The position numbers were made by a program, and so were the translations under genes. DNA of 64,000 nt from Candidatus Flexifilum affinis (lineage in GTDB: Bacteria > Chloroflexota > Anaerolineae > Aggregatilineales > Phototrophicaceae), in assembly GCA_016713325.1 (NCBI GenBank), contig JADJPJ010000018.1:43658-107657 (forward strand), read 5' to 3'. The notes beneath the pieces were generated by a model. The model worked only from the letters and a program-made list of their open reading frames with translations. It had not been told where the DNA came from and made no database searches. Positions 38,632 through 47,145 of the stretch are shown here, in pieces. Every line of letters starts with the position of its first letter. Positions within the stretch are counted from its first letter, which is position 1.

Positions 38632-39704
38632 ATGAGCCGACGAGTGAACTTCACGCTGAATGACGAGCAGCGTGCCAATCTCGAGCAAGCCATAAACTAC
38701 TCGGAGCATCCGGAGGTGCGCCAGCGGGGCGATCGCCGTCCGGTTGCTGCACCTGGGACACAAACCGGAGGCGGTGGGTCAGATGGTGGCCATCACGGCC
38801 AATACGGTCTGGACGTGGCATCGCCGTTTTCGCCAGAATGGGGTGGCAGGCCTGCAAGATCAGCCGAAGAGTGGCAGGAAGCGCAAAGCGGACGCCCGGT
38901 ACGTGACGCTGCTGGAGCAACTGCTGGAAACGGACCCCGCCAGCCTGGGACTGCCATTTACGATCTGGACCATCGACCGCCTGCGCCTGTACCTGGAAGA
39001 GCAGACGGAGGTGCTGCTGAGTCCCGCTCGCTTCCGCGCCTTGCTGCATCGGTTGGGCTATCGCTGGAAACAGCCGAAACATGACCTGAGCGCCCTTCAA
39101 GACCAGGATGCCCAGGCGATGATGCAGACGGTGCTGGAGTGGCTAAAAAACCGTCCCCCTCAACCCACTCGCAGAAACCGAGCTTTTCTTTGTGGACGAA
39201 ACGACCATAAGCCTCCATCCGCCGTTGCGGCGTTGCTGGACCAAGCGCGGCAAACGCCAGCTCATTCCCGCTCCCGGTTCGCCCCAATACCTCCATGTCT
39301 TCGGCGCCTACAACTGGCGCAACGGGCAGGTTACCCACTGCACCTCCAAGCACAAGAACAGCGACGCCTTCATTGCCTTTCTCGACCATCTGCTGCGCCA
39401 GCATCCTCGTCTCAAGCTCATTCTCGTTCTGGACAACGCCTCCTATCATCGCAGCAAAGCCGTTCAGGCGGCGCTCAGTCATTGGGGCGACCGTCTCCTG
39501 CTCATCTGGTTGCCCAAGTACAGTCCGTTTCTCAATCCCATTGAGCGCTTCTGGCTCCACTTCAAGCAGCTCACCGTCGCCAACCGCCTTCATCGCTCAC
39601 CCGACGATCTCCAAATCACTGTTGATCAGGTCATTGCCAACCAGAACACGCCCGATCATCCCAATCGACTGCTTTTCGTGGATAACTTTCGATTGGTGGC
39701 TTAG
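38632..39704 (+). CDS. IS630 family transposase (two frameshifts)
   Basis: A DDE transposase of about 357 residues. The N-terminal helix-turn-helix region (VRLLHLGHKPEAVGQMVA, TVWTWHRRFRQNG) and catalytic domain are both present, with Asp in FFVDETTISLHP, Asp in LILVLDNASYHRS and Glu in NPIERFWLHF. The frame shifts by +1 near 38725 in a GGGG run and again near 39150 just after an A6 run (39145-39150). The stop TAG uses the TA target duplicate. Either the gene is dead, the bases are miscalled, or the A6 run supports slippage. Confidence 0.88.
39688..39701 (-). repeat. IS630 right terminal inverted repeat
   Basis: Reads AGCCACCAATCGAA on the minus strand, next to the TA at 39702-39703; 12 of 14 bases match the left repeat. 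Confidence 0.8.
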
Positions 39705-39782
39705 GGGGGGAAAGCTATTTCAGAACCCAGTTCTTCCCCTGTTTCCGCTGTGGGAGTTCCTGCCGCAGCTTCAATTCCCTCA

Positions 39783-39799
39783 GCGTGAGCAACTCACGC
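39783..39799. terminator. Small hairpin downstream of the IS element
   Basis: GCGTGAG and CTCACGC pair across CAA. Lies in the 39705-40141 stretch, which otherwise holds only gene remnants. Confidence 0.35.
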
Positions 39800-39814
39800 A
39801 ACTCTCGAACCGAA

Positions 39815-40030
39815 ATCACATGGCTGGTTCAGGTGAGTCGGCGCATACAGCACGCCCCGACCACCAGACCGCGCCGTCGCGGAAGCTGACGACGCCTTCC
39901 ACTGAACAACCGGGAGGAAGCAGTGCTGGAGCGAATGCCGGACGGTGAAAACGATGCCGTCTCGTGCTGGCTGACAGCGGCGTCGCTGCGAGAACAGGTG
40001 AACCTCATCCTCGACGGCGGTGACGAACGG
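39815..40030 (+). repeat. Remnant locus sharing sequence with 54914-55226
   Basis: Two pieces recur at the other side of the 40-55 kb block: ATCACATGGCTGGTT (39815-39829, one mismatch to 54914-54928) and a 51-base coding-like segment (39980-40030) whose translation REQVN-ILDGGDER is shared with 55176-55226, with most differences at third codon positions. The second piece looks like a decayed relative of a plasmid/phage primase-helicase gene. The stretch has no intact gene. Confidence 0.55.
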
Positions 40031-40141
40031 GTCTTAGAACCTCTTGCAGATATCCTCGGGCATGCTGGATGGGTCGCAGCACAGGCATCAGCACACAGCG
40101 CAGGATCGTCAACAGCCACGACGCTGAGCCGTTCATGACGG

Positions 40142-40930
40142 CTAAATGGGGGGAATCTTCCAGATCTTCATCGCGTTCAGGCGAAAGACCTGTTCCAACT
40201 GTTCGTCGCTCAGGCCAAGAACTTGCAGCTTGAGCTGTTCGACGGCTGGCGACTGATAGGGAACATCGGATCCGTACGTGATGCGATCGATGCCGACCTC
40301 GGCGATGAACGTCTTGATGTCGAACGGATAGGCCTGGGCCATGTCGACATAGATATTGGTGTGCTGCTGGCAGGCCAGAATCGCTTCCCAGAGAAAGAGA
40401 TGCATGCCGATGTGCGCCAGCACGAACGTTACGTTCGGGTAGACCTCGGCCGCCTTCGCCTGAAGCATGGGTAGATCACGCGGAGCATCACCGGAGTGGA
40501 ACAGCACGGTCAGCCCGTATTCTGCGCACTTGTCGAGCAGCGGCGCCATCACCTTCATGCTGTTGGGGCGGTAGAAGTCGTAGCCGGCAACCAGCTTGAC
40601 GCCTCGACAGTTCCATTCCTGAACGTACTTATCAACCAGGGCCTGGGTGTGCTGCGCACCGAACGTCGGGTTGATTCGCGCTACGCCAATCACGCGATCA
40701 GGGTAGCGCACTGCTACCTCTCCAACCTGCATATTCGCCTTATCATAGTCGGCATCCCAGGGCGGGGTCATGACGCGATCGTGGGGAAAAAGTACGCCGT
40801 GAGAAGCGTTCTGCTCATCCAGCAGGCGAATGACTGTGTCCGGTTGACCCGGCATGAGGTAGGGCACCAGTGTATGTGCTGCCACATTCGGGTCGGTCCC
40901 GAAATGCATGTGTGTGTCGATGACTTTCAC
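40142..40930 (-). CDS. TIM-barrel amidohydrolase (amidohydrolase family 2)
   Basis: A 262-residue metal-dependent hydrolase. The first metal motif is DTHMHFG at the N-terminus; further ligands are in VLFHSGDAP, FVLAHIGMHLF and the aspartate in ITYGSDVPY. This family includes sugar lactonases and decarboxylases. Its ATG overlaps the pfkB stop (ATGA), so it is the last gene of a tightly coupled sugar operon. A lactonase or related ring-opening role is inferred from context, not proven. Confidence 0.9.
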   Translation of the reverse strand: MKVIDTHMHFGTDPNVAAHTLVPYLMPGQPDTVIRLLDEQNASHGVLFPHDRVMTPPWDADYDKANMQVGEVAVRYPDRVIGVARINPTFGAQHTQALVDKYVQEWNCRGVKLVAGYDFYRPNSMKVMAPLLDKCAEYGLTVLFHSGDAPRDLPMLQAKAAEVYPNVTFVLAHIGMHLFLWEAILACQQHTNIYVDMAQAYPFDIKTFIAEVGIDRITYGSDVPYQSPAVEQLKLQVLGLSDEQLEQVFRLNAMKIWKIPPI

Positions 40931-41859
40931 GAACGGTACCCCCTGTTCAATCTCTGTTCGATCGTATCCCAGTCCGGCAGATTCGTCTGACAGCCCCAGG
41001 CCTCCACCACAATGCTCGATACGGCGGCGCCTACGCGCGCGGCGTCGGAGTCGCTGTCACCGCGTAGAAGGGCAGCCAGCGTCCCGGCCGTGTAGGAATC
41101 GCCCGCGCCGGTGGGATCGGCAAACCTCTCCGTGGGGATGGCGTCGATTTCGTGGATACCATCCTCGCTATAGACTCTGCTGCCCTGCGCGCCACGCGTC
41201 GCGAAGATGCGCCGGGGGCCAAGGGTATGAAGTTCTTCGACCCGGGTGAAGCCCAGCAGCATGAGCAGGTTACGCAGCTCACTGTCGGCGATGAACAGGA
41301 TATCCGCCACCTCCAGGAACGCGGCAGCCTTCTCCCCGGCAGTGCCGATCATGCCGTTGATCGCTGTGAGCGCGCCCGATGCTCTGGCCCAGCGAATAGC
41401 CTTCAAAGTGTACTCAGTGAAGGCCTCGCTGACGACGACAGCGCGAGCCGAGGCGACCTCTGCTTCCGGGATGCCCCATGATGACTGATCGGCGGCGATC
41501 CCCCGGTGCGAGATGCAGAACCCATCGCCCGAGGCGTCAAAGTACAGATAGTTGTGTCCCGAACGCGCGCCGGGGACGATTTCTACACCGCTGGTATCCA
41601 CTCCCAGGCGAAGAAGGTGCGCCTCATAGCCGGACGTGCGGAAGTCGTCGCCGACGACCATGCCTAACCCGACTCGCAGGCCCAACCGGGCGGCAGCCGC
41701 GGCGATGTTTACGCTGCAATCGCCATAGTAGACCGTGTCCAGGCCTTCGATTGGCATGTCCATGGTCACTGTATCGCCATTGCTCGGATATGTCGCGAGT
41801 TTGTAAATGTGGTCGAAGGGCGCCCACGCGCCGATGCTGAACAGATCGAGCGATTTCAC
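40927..41859 (-). CDS. PfkB-family carbohydrate kinase
   Basis: A 310-residue ribokinase-like kinase. An N-terminal substrate region (YYGDCSVNIAAAAARLGLR) is followed by VVGDDFRTSGYEAHL and the catalytic DPTGAGDSYTAG motif containing the base aspartate. The start is a GTG at 41859 that overlaps the permease TGA (GTGA), preceded by GGGAG; the frame is open upstream but only inside the permease gene. It probably phosphorylates the sugar or sugar derivative brought in by the operon's transporter. Confidence 0.92.
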   Translation of the reverse strand: MKSLDLFSIGAWAPFDHIYKLATYPSNGDTVTMDMPIEGLDTVYYGDCSVNIAAAAARLGLRVGLGMVVGDDFRTSGYEAHLLRLGVDTSGVEIVPGARSGHNYLYFDASGDGFCISHRGIAADQSSWGIPEAEVASARAVVVSEAFTEYTLKAIRWARASGALTAINGMIGTAGEKAAAFLEVADILFIADSELRNLLMLLGFTRVEELHTLGPRRIFATRGAQGSRVYSEDGIHEIDAIPTERFADPTGAGDSYTAGTLAALLRGDSDSDAARVGAAVSSIVVEAWGCQTNLPDWDTIEQRLNRGYRS

Positions 41860-42734
41860 TTCAGCGCTCCCATGGTCAGACCGCGAGTCAGATGCCGTTG
41901 GAAGTAAATCGCCACGATCATGCCGGGGATCGAGGAAATCATCGCCGCAGCCGCCATCCAACCCCACTTGATCTGGTCGAAGTTCATCGTCTGGAGGATG
42001 CCCATGGTCACCGGCGTTGTGTTTCCTCCGGCCAGCACCAGACCGAAGATCAGATTATTCCAACTGAAGATGAAGGCGATGATCATCGTGCTGGCGATGC
42101 CTGGCCGAACCACCGGAAGCGACACTCGCGCCAGGACCTGCCACAGATTCGCGCCATCGACCCGGGCTGATTCCTCGATTTCTCGCGGCACCTCCTGGAA
42201 GAAGCCCAGCATCATCCAGATAGTAAGGGGCAGGGTGATGAGCTGGTGCACCAGGATCATGCCGACATAAGTGTCATACAATCCCACCTGCCGGTAGATC
42301 ACGAACAGCGGCAGGATGATGGCGAGCTCAGGCGCGAAACGGAACGACAGAAAGGTGAAGGCGATCTGGTTGCTGCCCCGGAACTTTGCTCGTGCCAGCG
42401 AGAAGGCTGCAGGAATACCAACCAGCCCCGAGAGCAGCACGGCGCCACCGGAGATAATGATGGAGTTGAACAGAAACCGGGTGTAATCGGAGATGCCGCT
42501 GGTCAGCCCCGCGCTTTCATCGCCCAGCAGAATCGCCCGGTAATTGTCCAGCGTGGGCGTAAAGATGAAGCGCGGTGGATAGGCGATGATGTCGCGAAAC
42601 TCCTTGATCGACATCAGGAAGATCCACACGATTGGGAATACGACGAACAACGCGAACGCCAGGTAACCGGCTGCCACCAGGGCGACTCTTGGAGCACGTG
42701 AAACCGCAGAACTTCTCGTCACCACCCTAGACAT
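41856..42734 (-). CDS. Carbohydrate ABC transporter permease (MalG-type)
   Basis: A 292-residue permease with six membrane segments. The coupling loop reads EVPREIEESARVDGANLWQV and it ends with the typical QRHLTRGLTMGALK tail. It forms the channel with the overlapping MalF-type gene (8-base overlap). It receives a sugar or sugar derivative from the upstream binding protein; the ATPase is not encoded in the operon, as is common where one MsmK/MalK-like protein serves many systems. Confidence 0.93.
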   Translation of the reverse strand: MSRVVTRSSAVSRAPRVALVAAGYLAFALFVVFPIVWIFLMSIKEFRDIIAYPPRFIFTPTLDNYRAILLGDESAGLTSGISDYTRFLFNSIIISGGAVLLSGLVGIPAAFSLARAKFRGSNQIAFTFLSFRFAPELAIILPLFVIYRQVGLYDTYVGMILVHQLITLPLTIWMMLGFFQEVPREIEESARVDGANLWQVLARVSLPVVRPGIASTMIIAFIFSWNNLIFGLVLAGGNTTPVTMGILQTMNFDQIKWGWMAAAAMISSIPGMIVAIYFQRHLTRGLTMGALK

Positions 42735-43656
42735 CCTTTGCCCGTCGGTTCCACTGGCGCATCAGAAATGTGCTGACGACATAGGAGAGCAGCCAGAGCA
42801 CAAAGACGATGGCCATCGCTCGTCCCAGGCTTGTCCAGCGGAATGCCTCTTCGTAGGCCATGACGTGAAGGACACGGGTTGCGTTGAGTGGGCCGCCACG
42901 CGTCGTCGGATAGATGAGTTCGAAGGTCTTGATGGCATCTGCTGCACGAAAGAGCATGACCAGTAGGATGTAAGGGATCAGCCAGGGCAGCTTCATGCGT
43001 CGGAAAACCTGCCAGTCGGATGCCCCGTCGACGCGTGCAGCTTCCAGCATATCCAGCGGAACGGATTGCAGCCCAGCCAGAAGGATCAGCGCCGCGAAGG
43101 GCATGTAAACCCAGGTATCGATCACGATCACCGAGATCAGCGCGGTGTCGGTGTCCGTTAGCCAGGAGAAGGGAGCAAGCCCAATCGAGGTCAGCGCCCA
43201 GTTGAGAATGCCCTGCGTCGGCTGCATCATCGTCTTCCACATCAGGCCGGCGACGATCGGGGGAATGAGCAGCGGCAGGACCAGCGCGCTACGCAAAATG
43301 CGCTGCAGCGGCGAGGCGACATCCAGCAGAACGGCGACGCCAATGCCCAGCGGGATCTGGATGACCAGGACAAAAACCACGTAGAGCAGCGTGTTGACGA
43401 TGCTCTCCTGGAACACGCGGTTCGAAAACAACGCCTGGTAGTTCGCCAGTCCGATAAACTGGGTATCCGGCAGATAGAGCTTCTCGTTCGTCAGGCTTGT
43501 CGCCATGCCCATGAGAAATGGCACCATCACGCCGATCAGGAGGAGCAGCGCGGGAAGGAACATGAAGTAGTAATGCAGACGTTCACTCGCCCAGAGATGG
43601 CGCAGGAAGCCTGCGGGTTCGGCCGTGATGGCAGGTGCTGCCGGTTGCATTTGCAC
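42727..43656 (-). CDS. Carbohydrate ABC transporter permease (MalF-type)
   Basis: A 309-residue permease: first membrane segment YFMFLPALLLLIGVMVPF, outer loop with SLTNEKLYLPDTQFIGLANYQ, and coupling loop VPLDMLEAARVDGASDWQV. It pairs with the downstream MalG-type gene. Two starts, a GTG at 43656 and an ATG at 43650, are possible. It is separated from the binding-protein gene by 91 bases containing a hairpin. Confidence 0.93.
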   Translation of the reverse strand: MQMQPAAPAITAEPAGFLRHLWASERLHYYFMFLPALLLLIGVMVPFLMGMATSLTNEKLYLPDTQFIGLANYQALFSNRVFQESIVNTLLYVVFVLVIQIPLGIGVAVLLDVASPLQRILRSALVLPLLIPPIVAGLMWKTMMQPTQGILNWALTSIGLAPFSWLTDTDTALISVIVIDTWVYMPFAALILLAGLQSVPLDMLEAARVDGASDWQVFRRMKLPWLIPYILLVMLFRAADAIKTFELIYPTTRGGPLNATRVLHVMAYEEAFRWTSLGRAMAIVFVLWLLSYVVSTFLMRQWNRRAKDV

Positions 43657-43700
43657 GCTCTACAACTTTCACAGGGCGCGGGAGGTGTGGTGATCGGAGC

Positions 43701-43725
43701 GGAGCGAAAATGTGCCCTTCGCTCC
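43701..43725 (-). terminator. Hairpin between binding protein and MalF-type gene
   Basis: GGAGCGAA and TTCGCTCC form an 8-bp stem 23 bases beyond the binding-protein stop; likely a leaky terminator or mRNA stabiliser. Confidence 0.5.
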
Positions 43726-43747
43726 ACTCGATCGTTTTGCGTCGGAG

Positions 43748-45100
43748 CTACATGCCCAGGATTGCGGCAATATCCGCCTGCGCCGCGCACAGGTTCTGCT
43801 CGACGTTGCCGTCTTCGAAGTAGGATTGCTGGACCGCCTCAGCCCAACGGTCGAGCATACGGGTCAGTTCCGGATGCGGCGGGAAGCGCAGCCCGGCGAC
43901 GGCCGACATCGTCTGGACGGTTTCGATATACTGGCCAGGGGTGGCGCCCCATGATTCGACCATCGCGGCCACGTCGGGGTTTTCCCAGGCCGAGTCGCGC
44001 ACCGGATTCATGTTGCCGCCCAGATGGGTCTGCACCATTGTCTCTTTGGAAGTCAGCCACTCCAGGAAGAGCCAGGCCGCTTCCTTGCTGTCGGACGCTG
44101 AGTTCATCGACATCTGCCAAATCCAGGCGCCCGAAGCTCTCTCGCCATCCGGTCCCAGCGGCGCCGGTGCGTAGCCGACGTCATCGGCAACCAGCGACTG
44201 CTCCGGATCTTCGTAGACCGGTGCGAAAAGGTCGGCCTCAAAGACGGAGAGCGCGTACTGGCCGGAGGCAAAGCCCTGCAGCGCGTCGTACCAGGTGAAG
44301 GCGCCGGCGCCCTGCGGCGACGCCGTGGTGATCAGCTCGATGAAATCTTCTGTAGCGGCGATACTTTCGGGCGAGCAGATTCCCAGGTTGCCCTCAGCGT
44401 CGATCATCTCGACCCCGTAGGACTGAAGCATGGTGCCAAAGGTCAGGAACGGCAGATCCCAGTATTTGTCAAAGCGGGTAATAACGCCGTAGACTGGTTG
44501 GCCGTTGGCATCCTCACCGGCGAGCTGCGGCGCGATCTCCAGCAGTTCGGCATAGGTCGTCGGCACTTCCAGCCCGCGCGCCTCAAAGATGCTCGGCCGG
44601 TATGCCAGCAAATAAGTCTCAAAGTTGATCGGCACGGCCCAGGTCTGGCCTTCGCCCACGCCGCTCATCGGCTGAAGCGTCCACTTGCCGGCGCCCCAGA
44701 TGCCAGGGGCGAAGTCAGCTACGTCATAGGCGGCGGAGGTAAGCGCCGTGTTCTCCAGGTAGGCGTCGAGCGGTTCGACCCAGCCGGCGCTGGCATACTG
44801 CCAGTTGTTCAGCGGCGAGGTCATGAATACGTCGTACGTCCCGGTACGGGATGACAGATCGGACAAGAGTTTTTCAAAGCCAGGCTGCTCCGCGAGCACC
44901 TCGGTCGTCACCGTAATGCCGGTGAGGGCCTCGAATTCCGGGACAAGCGGCTGAAGCGAGTCGACGAAAGGATGTGAAATCAGCAGCGCATTGAGGGTGG
45001 TGCCTTCAAACTGCCGCCAATCAATATCATCCTGTGCACTGACCGCCGCCCCGAGCAGCAGTGCCACCACCAAGCCCAAGACCCCTAATTTTCTCGCCAT
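43748..45100 (-). CDS. Extracellular sugar-binding protein (family 1 SBP)
   Basis: A 450-residue binding protein. The start at 45100 has GGAG 8 bases upstream and gives a Sec signal peptide (LGLVVALLLGAAVSA) cleaved before QDDID. Family marks include LISHPFVDSLQPLVPEFEAL, GTYDVFMTSPLNNWQYA, YLLAYRPSIFEARGLEVP and GAWIWQMSMNSASDSK-type segments. It delivers a carbohydrate to the two following permeases. The ligand cannot be named. Confidence 0.93.
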   Translation of the reverse strand: MARKLGVLGLVVALLLGAAVSAQDDIDWRQFEGTTLNALLISHPFVDSLQPLVPEFEALTGITVTTEVLAEQPGFEKLLSDLSSRTGTYDVFMTSPLNNWQYASAGWVEPLDAYLENTALTSAAYDVADFAPGIWGAGKWTLQPMSGVGEGQTWAVPINFETYLLAYRPSIFEARGLEVPTTYAELLEIAPQLAGEDANGQPVYGVITRFDKYWDLPFLTFGTMLQSYGVEMIDAEGNLGICSPESIAATEDFIELITTASPQGAGAFTWYDALQGFASGQYALSVFEADLFAPVYEDPEQSLVADDVGYAPAPLGPDGERASGAWIWQMSMNSASDSKEAAWLFLEWLTSKETMVQTHLGGNMNPVRDSAWENPDVAAMVESWGATPGQYIETVQTMSAVAGLRFPPHPELTRMLDRWAEAVQQSYFEDGNVEQNLCAAQADIAAILGM

Positions 45101-45203
45101 CACGAAATCTCCAGTTGAACTTATTTCAGGATGAAACCTCAATGCCATTTCCTATCTATCATTCGCTCGATATCGATCCTTTCACCGCAGCAGACAACCT
45201 GCA

Positions 45204-45251
45204 ATGAGCGAAGCGTAGCTAATCCGTCGAGTGAGAATGCGCTTCGCTCAT
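45204..45251 (-). promoter_or_regulatory. Long hairpin spanning the btpA stop codon
   Basis: ATGAGCGAAGCG and CGCTTCGCTCAT (12 bp, perfect) enclose the btpA stop at 45219-45221. In the mRNA it would end the btpA message in a stable stem just before the binding-protein gene, a likely processing or attenuation point. Confidence 0.5.
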
Positions 45252-46100
45252 TTCCTGCCGTATTTCGCGCACAACTGCGATCAATGCCTGGACCTTCTCC
45301 ACCGATACCGGGCTGTGCATGATGCCCGCCTCCTTGATCGAACTGCCGAGGATGGCGCCGTCGGCGACGCTAAGCAGCGCGCGGCAATTATCGACATTCA
45401 GGCCACTGCCGACGATGACCGGCAGTGAGACATGCTGTCTTATCCCCTGCACTTCGCCCACGGGGGTTGGGTCGCCCGTACGGTACCCGGTCGCGATCAG
45501 TACGTCTGCATCGAAAAACTCGGCGTCTTTCGCCTGCTCTGAAAGCGGACGATCGGCTACGATGGCGTGACTACCATGCTTGACATGAACGTCGGCGAAG
45601 ATCTTCACAGTCTCGGCCTCGATCCAGGAGCGGTAGCGGGCGGCGCGGCCGGAGATGCCTTCGACAAACCCTTCATTGGCGATGTAGGCATTCACCCACT
45701 GGTTGACACGGACGAATCGAGCTCCGCATGCCTTAGCGATCGCCAGCGACGGTAGTGCGCCGTTTGCGACGGTGATAATGCCAAGTGGCAAACCGGTCTC
45801 CTCACGGATAAGCTTGCCCAGCACAGACATCGCTGCCACTGTCTCATGGCCGATGTCCTCGGGCTTGGAGAATGGAATATCGCCGGCATTCTCCAGGAGC
45901 AGTCCGTCGACACCCCCCTCTTTTAGCCTCAGCGCTTCCTCGACACCAAATCGGTATACGTCGTCCAGGTCGTGGTGCTTGAAGCGTGGCGCGCCGGGAA
46001 GAGGCAACGAATGCACCATGCCGATGATCGGCTTGGGTACCGCAAAGATTTCTTGAAGCACATCAGGTTTTGCGGAATGCTCGCCCATGGGTGAATTCAC
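45219..46100 (-). CDS. BtpA-family protein
   Basis: A 293-residue TIM-barrel-like protein of the BtpA/SgcQ family. Characteristic pieces are PIIGMVHSLPLPGAPR, DGLLLENAGDIPFSKP, GARFVRVNQWVNAYI, KIFADVHVKHG and VIVGSGLNVDNCRALL, the last being a phosphate-binding barrel end. BtpA was described in cyanobacteria for photosystem I stability, but bacterial relatives often sit in sugar operons and probably act on a phosphorylated sugar or nucleoside. Its ATG overlaps the gntR stop, tying it to this sugar operon. Confidence 0.9.
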   Translation of the reverse strand: MNSPMGEHSAKPDVLQEIFAVPKPIIGMVHSLPLPGAPRFKHHDLDDVYRFGVEEALRLKEGGVDGLLLENAGDIPFSKPEDIGHETVAAMSVLGKLIREETGLPLGIITVANGALPSLAIAKACGARFVRVNQWVNAYIANEGFVEGISGRAARYRSWIEAETVKIFADVHVKHGSHAIVADRPLSEQAKDAEFFDADVLIATGYRTGDPTPVGEVQGIRQHVSLPVIVGSGLNVDNCRALLSVADGAILGSSIKEAGIMHSPVSVEKVQALIAVVREIRQEMSEAHSHSTD

Positions 46101-46837
46101 TTTCGGTACAGCGTGACCGCATATTCATAGCGATCGGCTCGGTAGACCAGATTGACGTACTCGAAGGGAGCGCCGTTGTCCGCGTAGGTGACACGGGCGA
46201 TCTGTAGCAGCGCGCTGCCGGCCGGGATTTCCAGCAGGCGAGCCTCCTCCTGATCGGCGTTCTTCGCCGTGAAATGCTCTGTTGCATACACCGGCTTCAG
46301 GCGATGCCGTTCCAGGACGAGGTCGTAGTAGGACTGCATCGCGCTCAGGTCGTGTGGGGCGAATCCGAGCGTGGACGGGATGTACAGTTCGTGGATGCCG
46401 ACCGGCATGTCGTCGGCGAGGCGTAGTCGCTTGATATACCAGACCCGGCTGTCCGTTTCGAAGCGCAGTCCCGCTCGGACAGCGGGAGAGGGCTCCACCA
46501 GATCGAGTGTGAGCGTTACGGAGCCCGGTTTGAGGCCGCGTGCCTTCATATCCTCGGTGAAGCTGGTCAGGGTCATCATTTCGGGACGAATCTTTGGTTT
46601 GCTGACCACTGTGCCCACACCCTGCATCCGGGTGACATAGCCCTGCTGCTCGAGTTCGTCGAGCGCGCGACGAACGGTCGACCGACTGACGCCATACTGC
46701 TGCATCAGTTCCCGCTCAGGAGGTAACTTGTGACCCACCGACAGGTCATTGGAGCGAAGCTGCGCGAGAAGCATCTCCTTGAGCTGTTCGTAGAGGGGAA
46801 CTGCCGATGCGCCATCGGAAAAACGGTTGCGCGACAT
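46097..46837 (-). CDS. GntR-family transcriptional regulator (HutC/UTRA type)
   Basis: A 246-residue regulator. The winged helix (VPLYEQLKEML to YVTRMQGVGTVV, with VSRSTVRRALDELEQQG as recognition helix) occupies residues 12-78; the UTRA ligand domain follows, with YIKRLRLADDMPVGIHELYI. It is the first gene of a seven-gene operon and sits directly behind a promoter that overlaps a palindrome, so it probably represses its own operon until a sugar-derived effector binds. Confidence 0.93.
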   Translation of the reverse strand: MSRNRFSDGASAVPLYEQLKEMLLAQLRSNDLSVGHKLPPERELMQQYGVSRSTVRRALDELEQQGYVTRMQGVGTVVSKPKIRPEMMTLTSFTEDMKARGLKPGSVTLTLDLVEPSPAVRAGLRFETDSRVWYIKRLRLADDMPVGIHELYIPSTLGFAPHDLSAMQSYYDLVLERHRLKPVYATEHFTAKNADQEEARLLEIPAGSALLQIARVTYADNGAPFEYVNLVYRADRYEYAVTLYRK

Positions 46838-46881
46838 GGTACTAACCTGAAGGAGAATGGAACCAAACCATTCGGATTAAA

Positions 46882-46919
46882 GGTACGTACCATTATGCCG
46901 CATGAGCGAATCTTGTCAA
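46882..46919 (-). promoter_or_regulatory. Promoter and operator of the gntR-btpA sugar operon
   Basis: On the minus strand TTGACA (46914-46919) and CATAAT (46892-46897) are 16 bases apart. The perfect palindrome GGTACGTACC (46882-46891) touches the -10 box on its downstream side and would cover the transcription start; a weaker match, GGTACTAACC, lies just before the gntR start. Likely GntR autorepression site. The remaining 46920-47145 sequence shows nothing else I can name. Confidence 0.7.
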
Positions 46920-47145
46920 GCGATTGACGATCTGCTCTGAGCTCGCGGCTATTTTCTGAAGAAGTTCGCTCAAGGGACCGGACGGGCTATGAAGGTCGCC
47001 GCCTTGTTCTTTTTTTGCCGCCACTCGCGCACCAAGCGGTGCTGGGGTTGCGCGAAGCAACGCCGCTCTACACAAGACGACGTTTCCTAATCCGCGTTTA
47101 CGGCGATAGGTACGGGACTACGTTTGAGGGATCTGCGGCAATGCA

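Larger units (their letters stand above)
38587..39701 (+). mobile_element. IS630-family insertion sequence, about 1.1 kb
   Basis: The element carries terminal inverted repeats AGCCATCTATCGAA (38587-38600) and, inverted, AGCCACCAATCGAA (39688-39701), matching at 12 of 14 positions. It is bordered by TA on both sides (38585-38586 and 39702-39703), the target duplication typical of IS630/Tc1-mariner elements. It contains one transposase gene in the plus orientation, broken by two frame shifts, so it may be inactive or need frameshifting. Confidence 0.88.

Noticed and set aside
39140..39155. Programmed -1 ribosomal frameshift at A-AAA-AAC in the IS630 transposase.
   Set aside because: The catalytic domain lies in the +1 frame relative to the upstream part, so a -1 slip would not join them.
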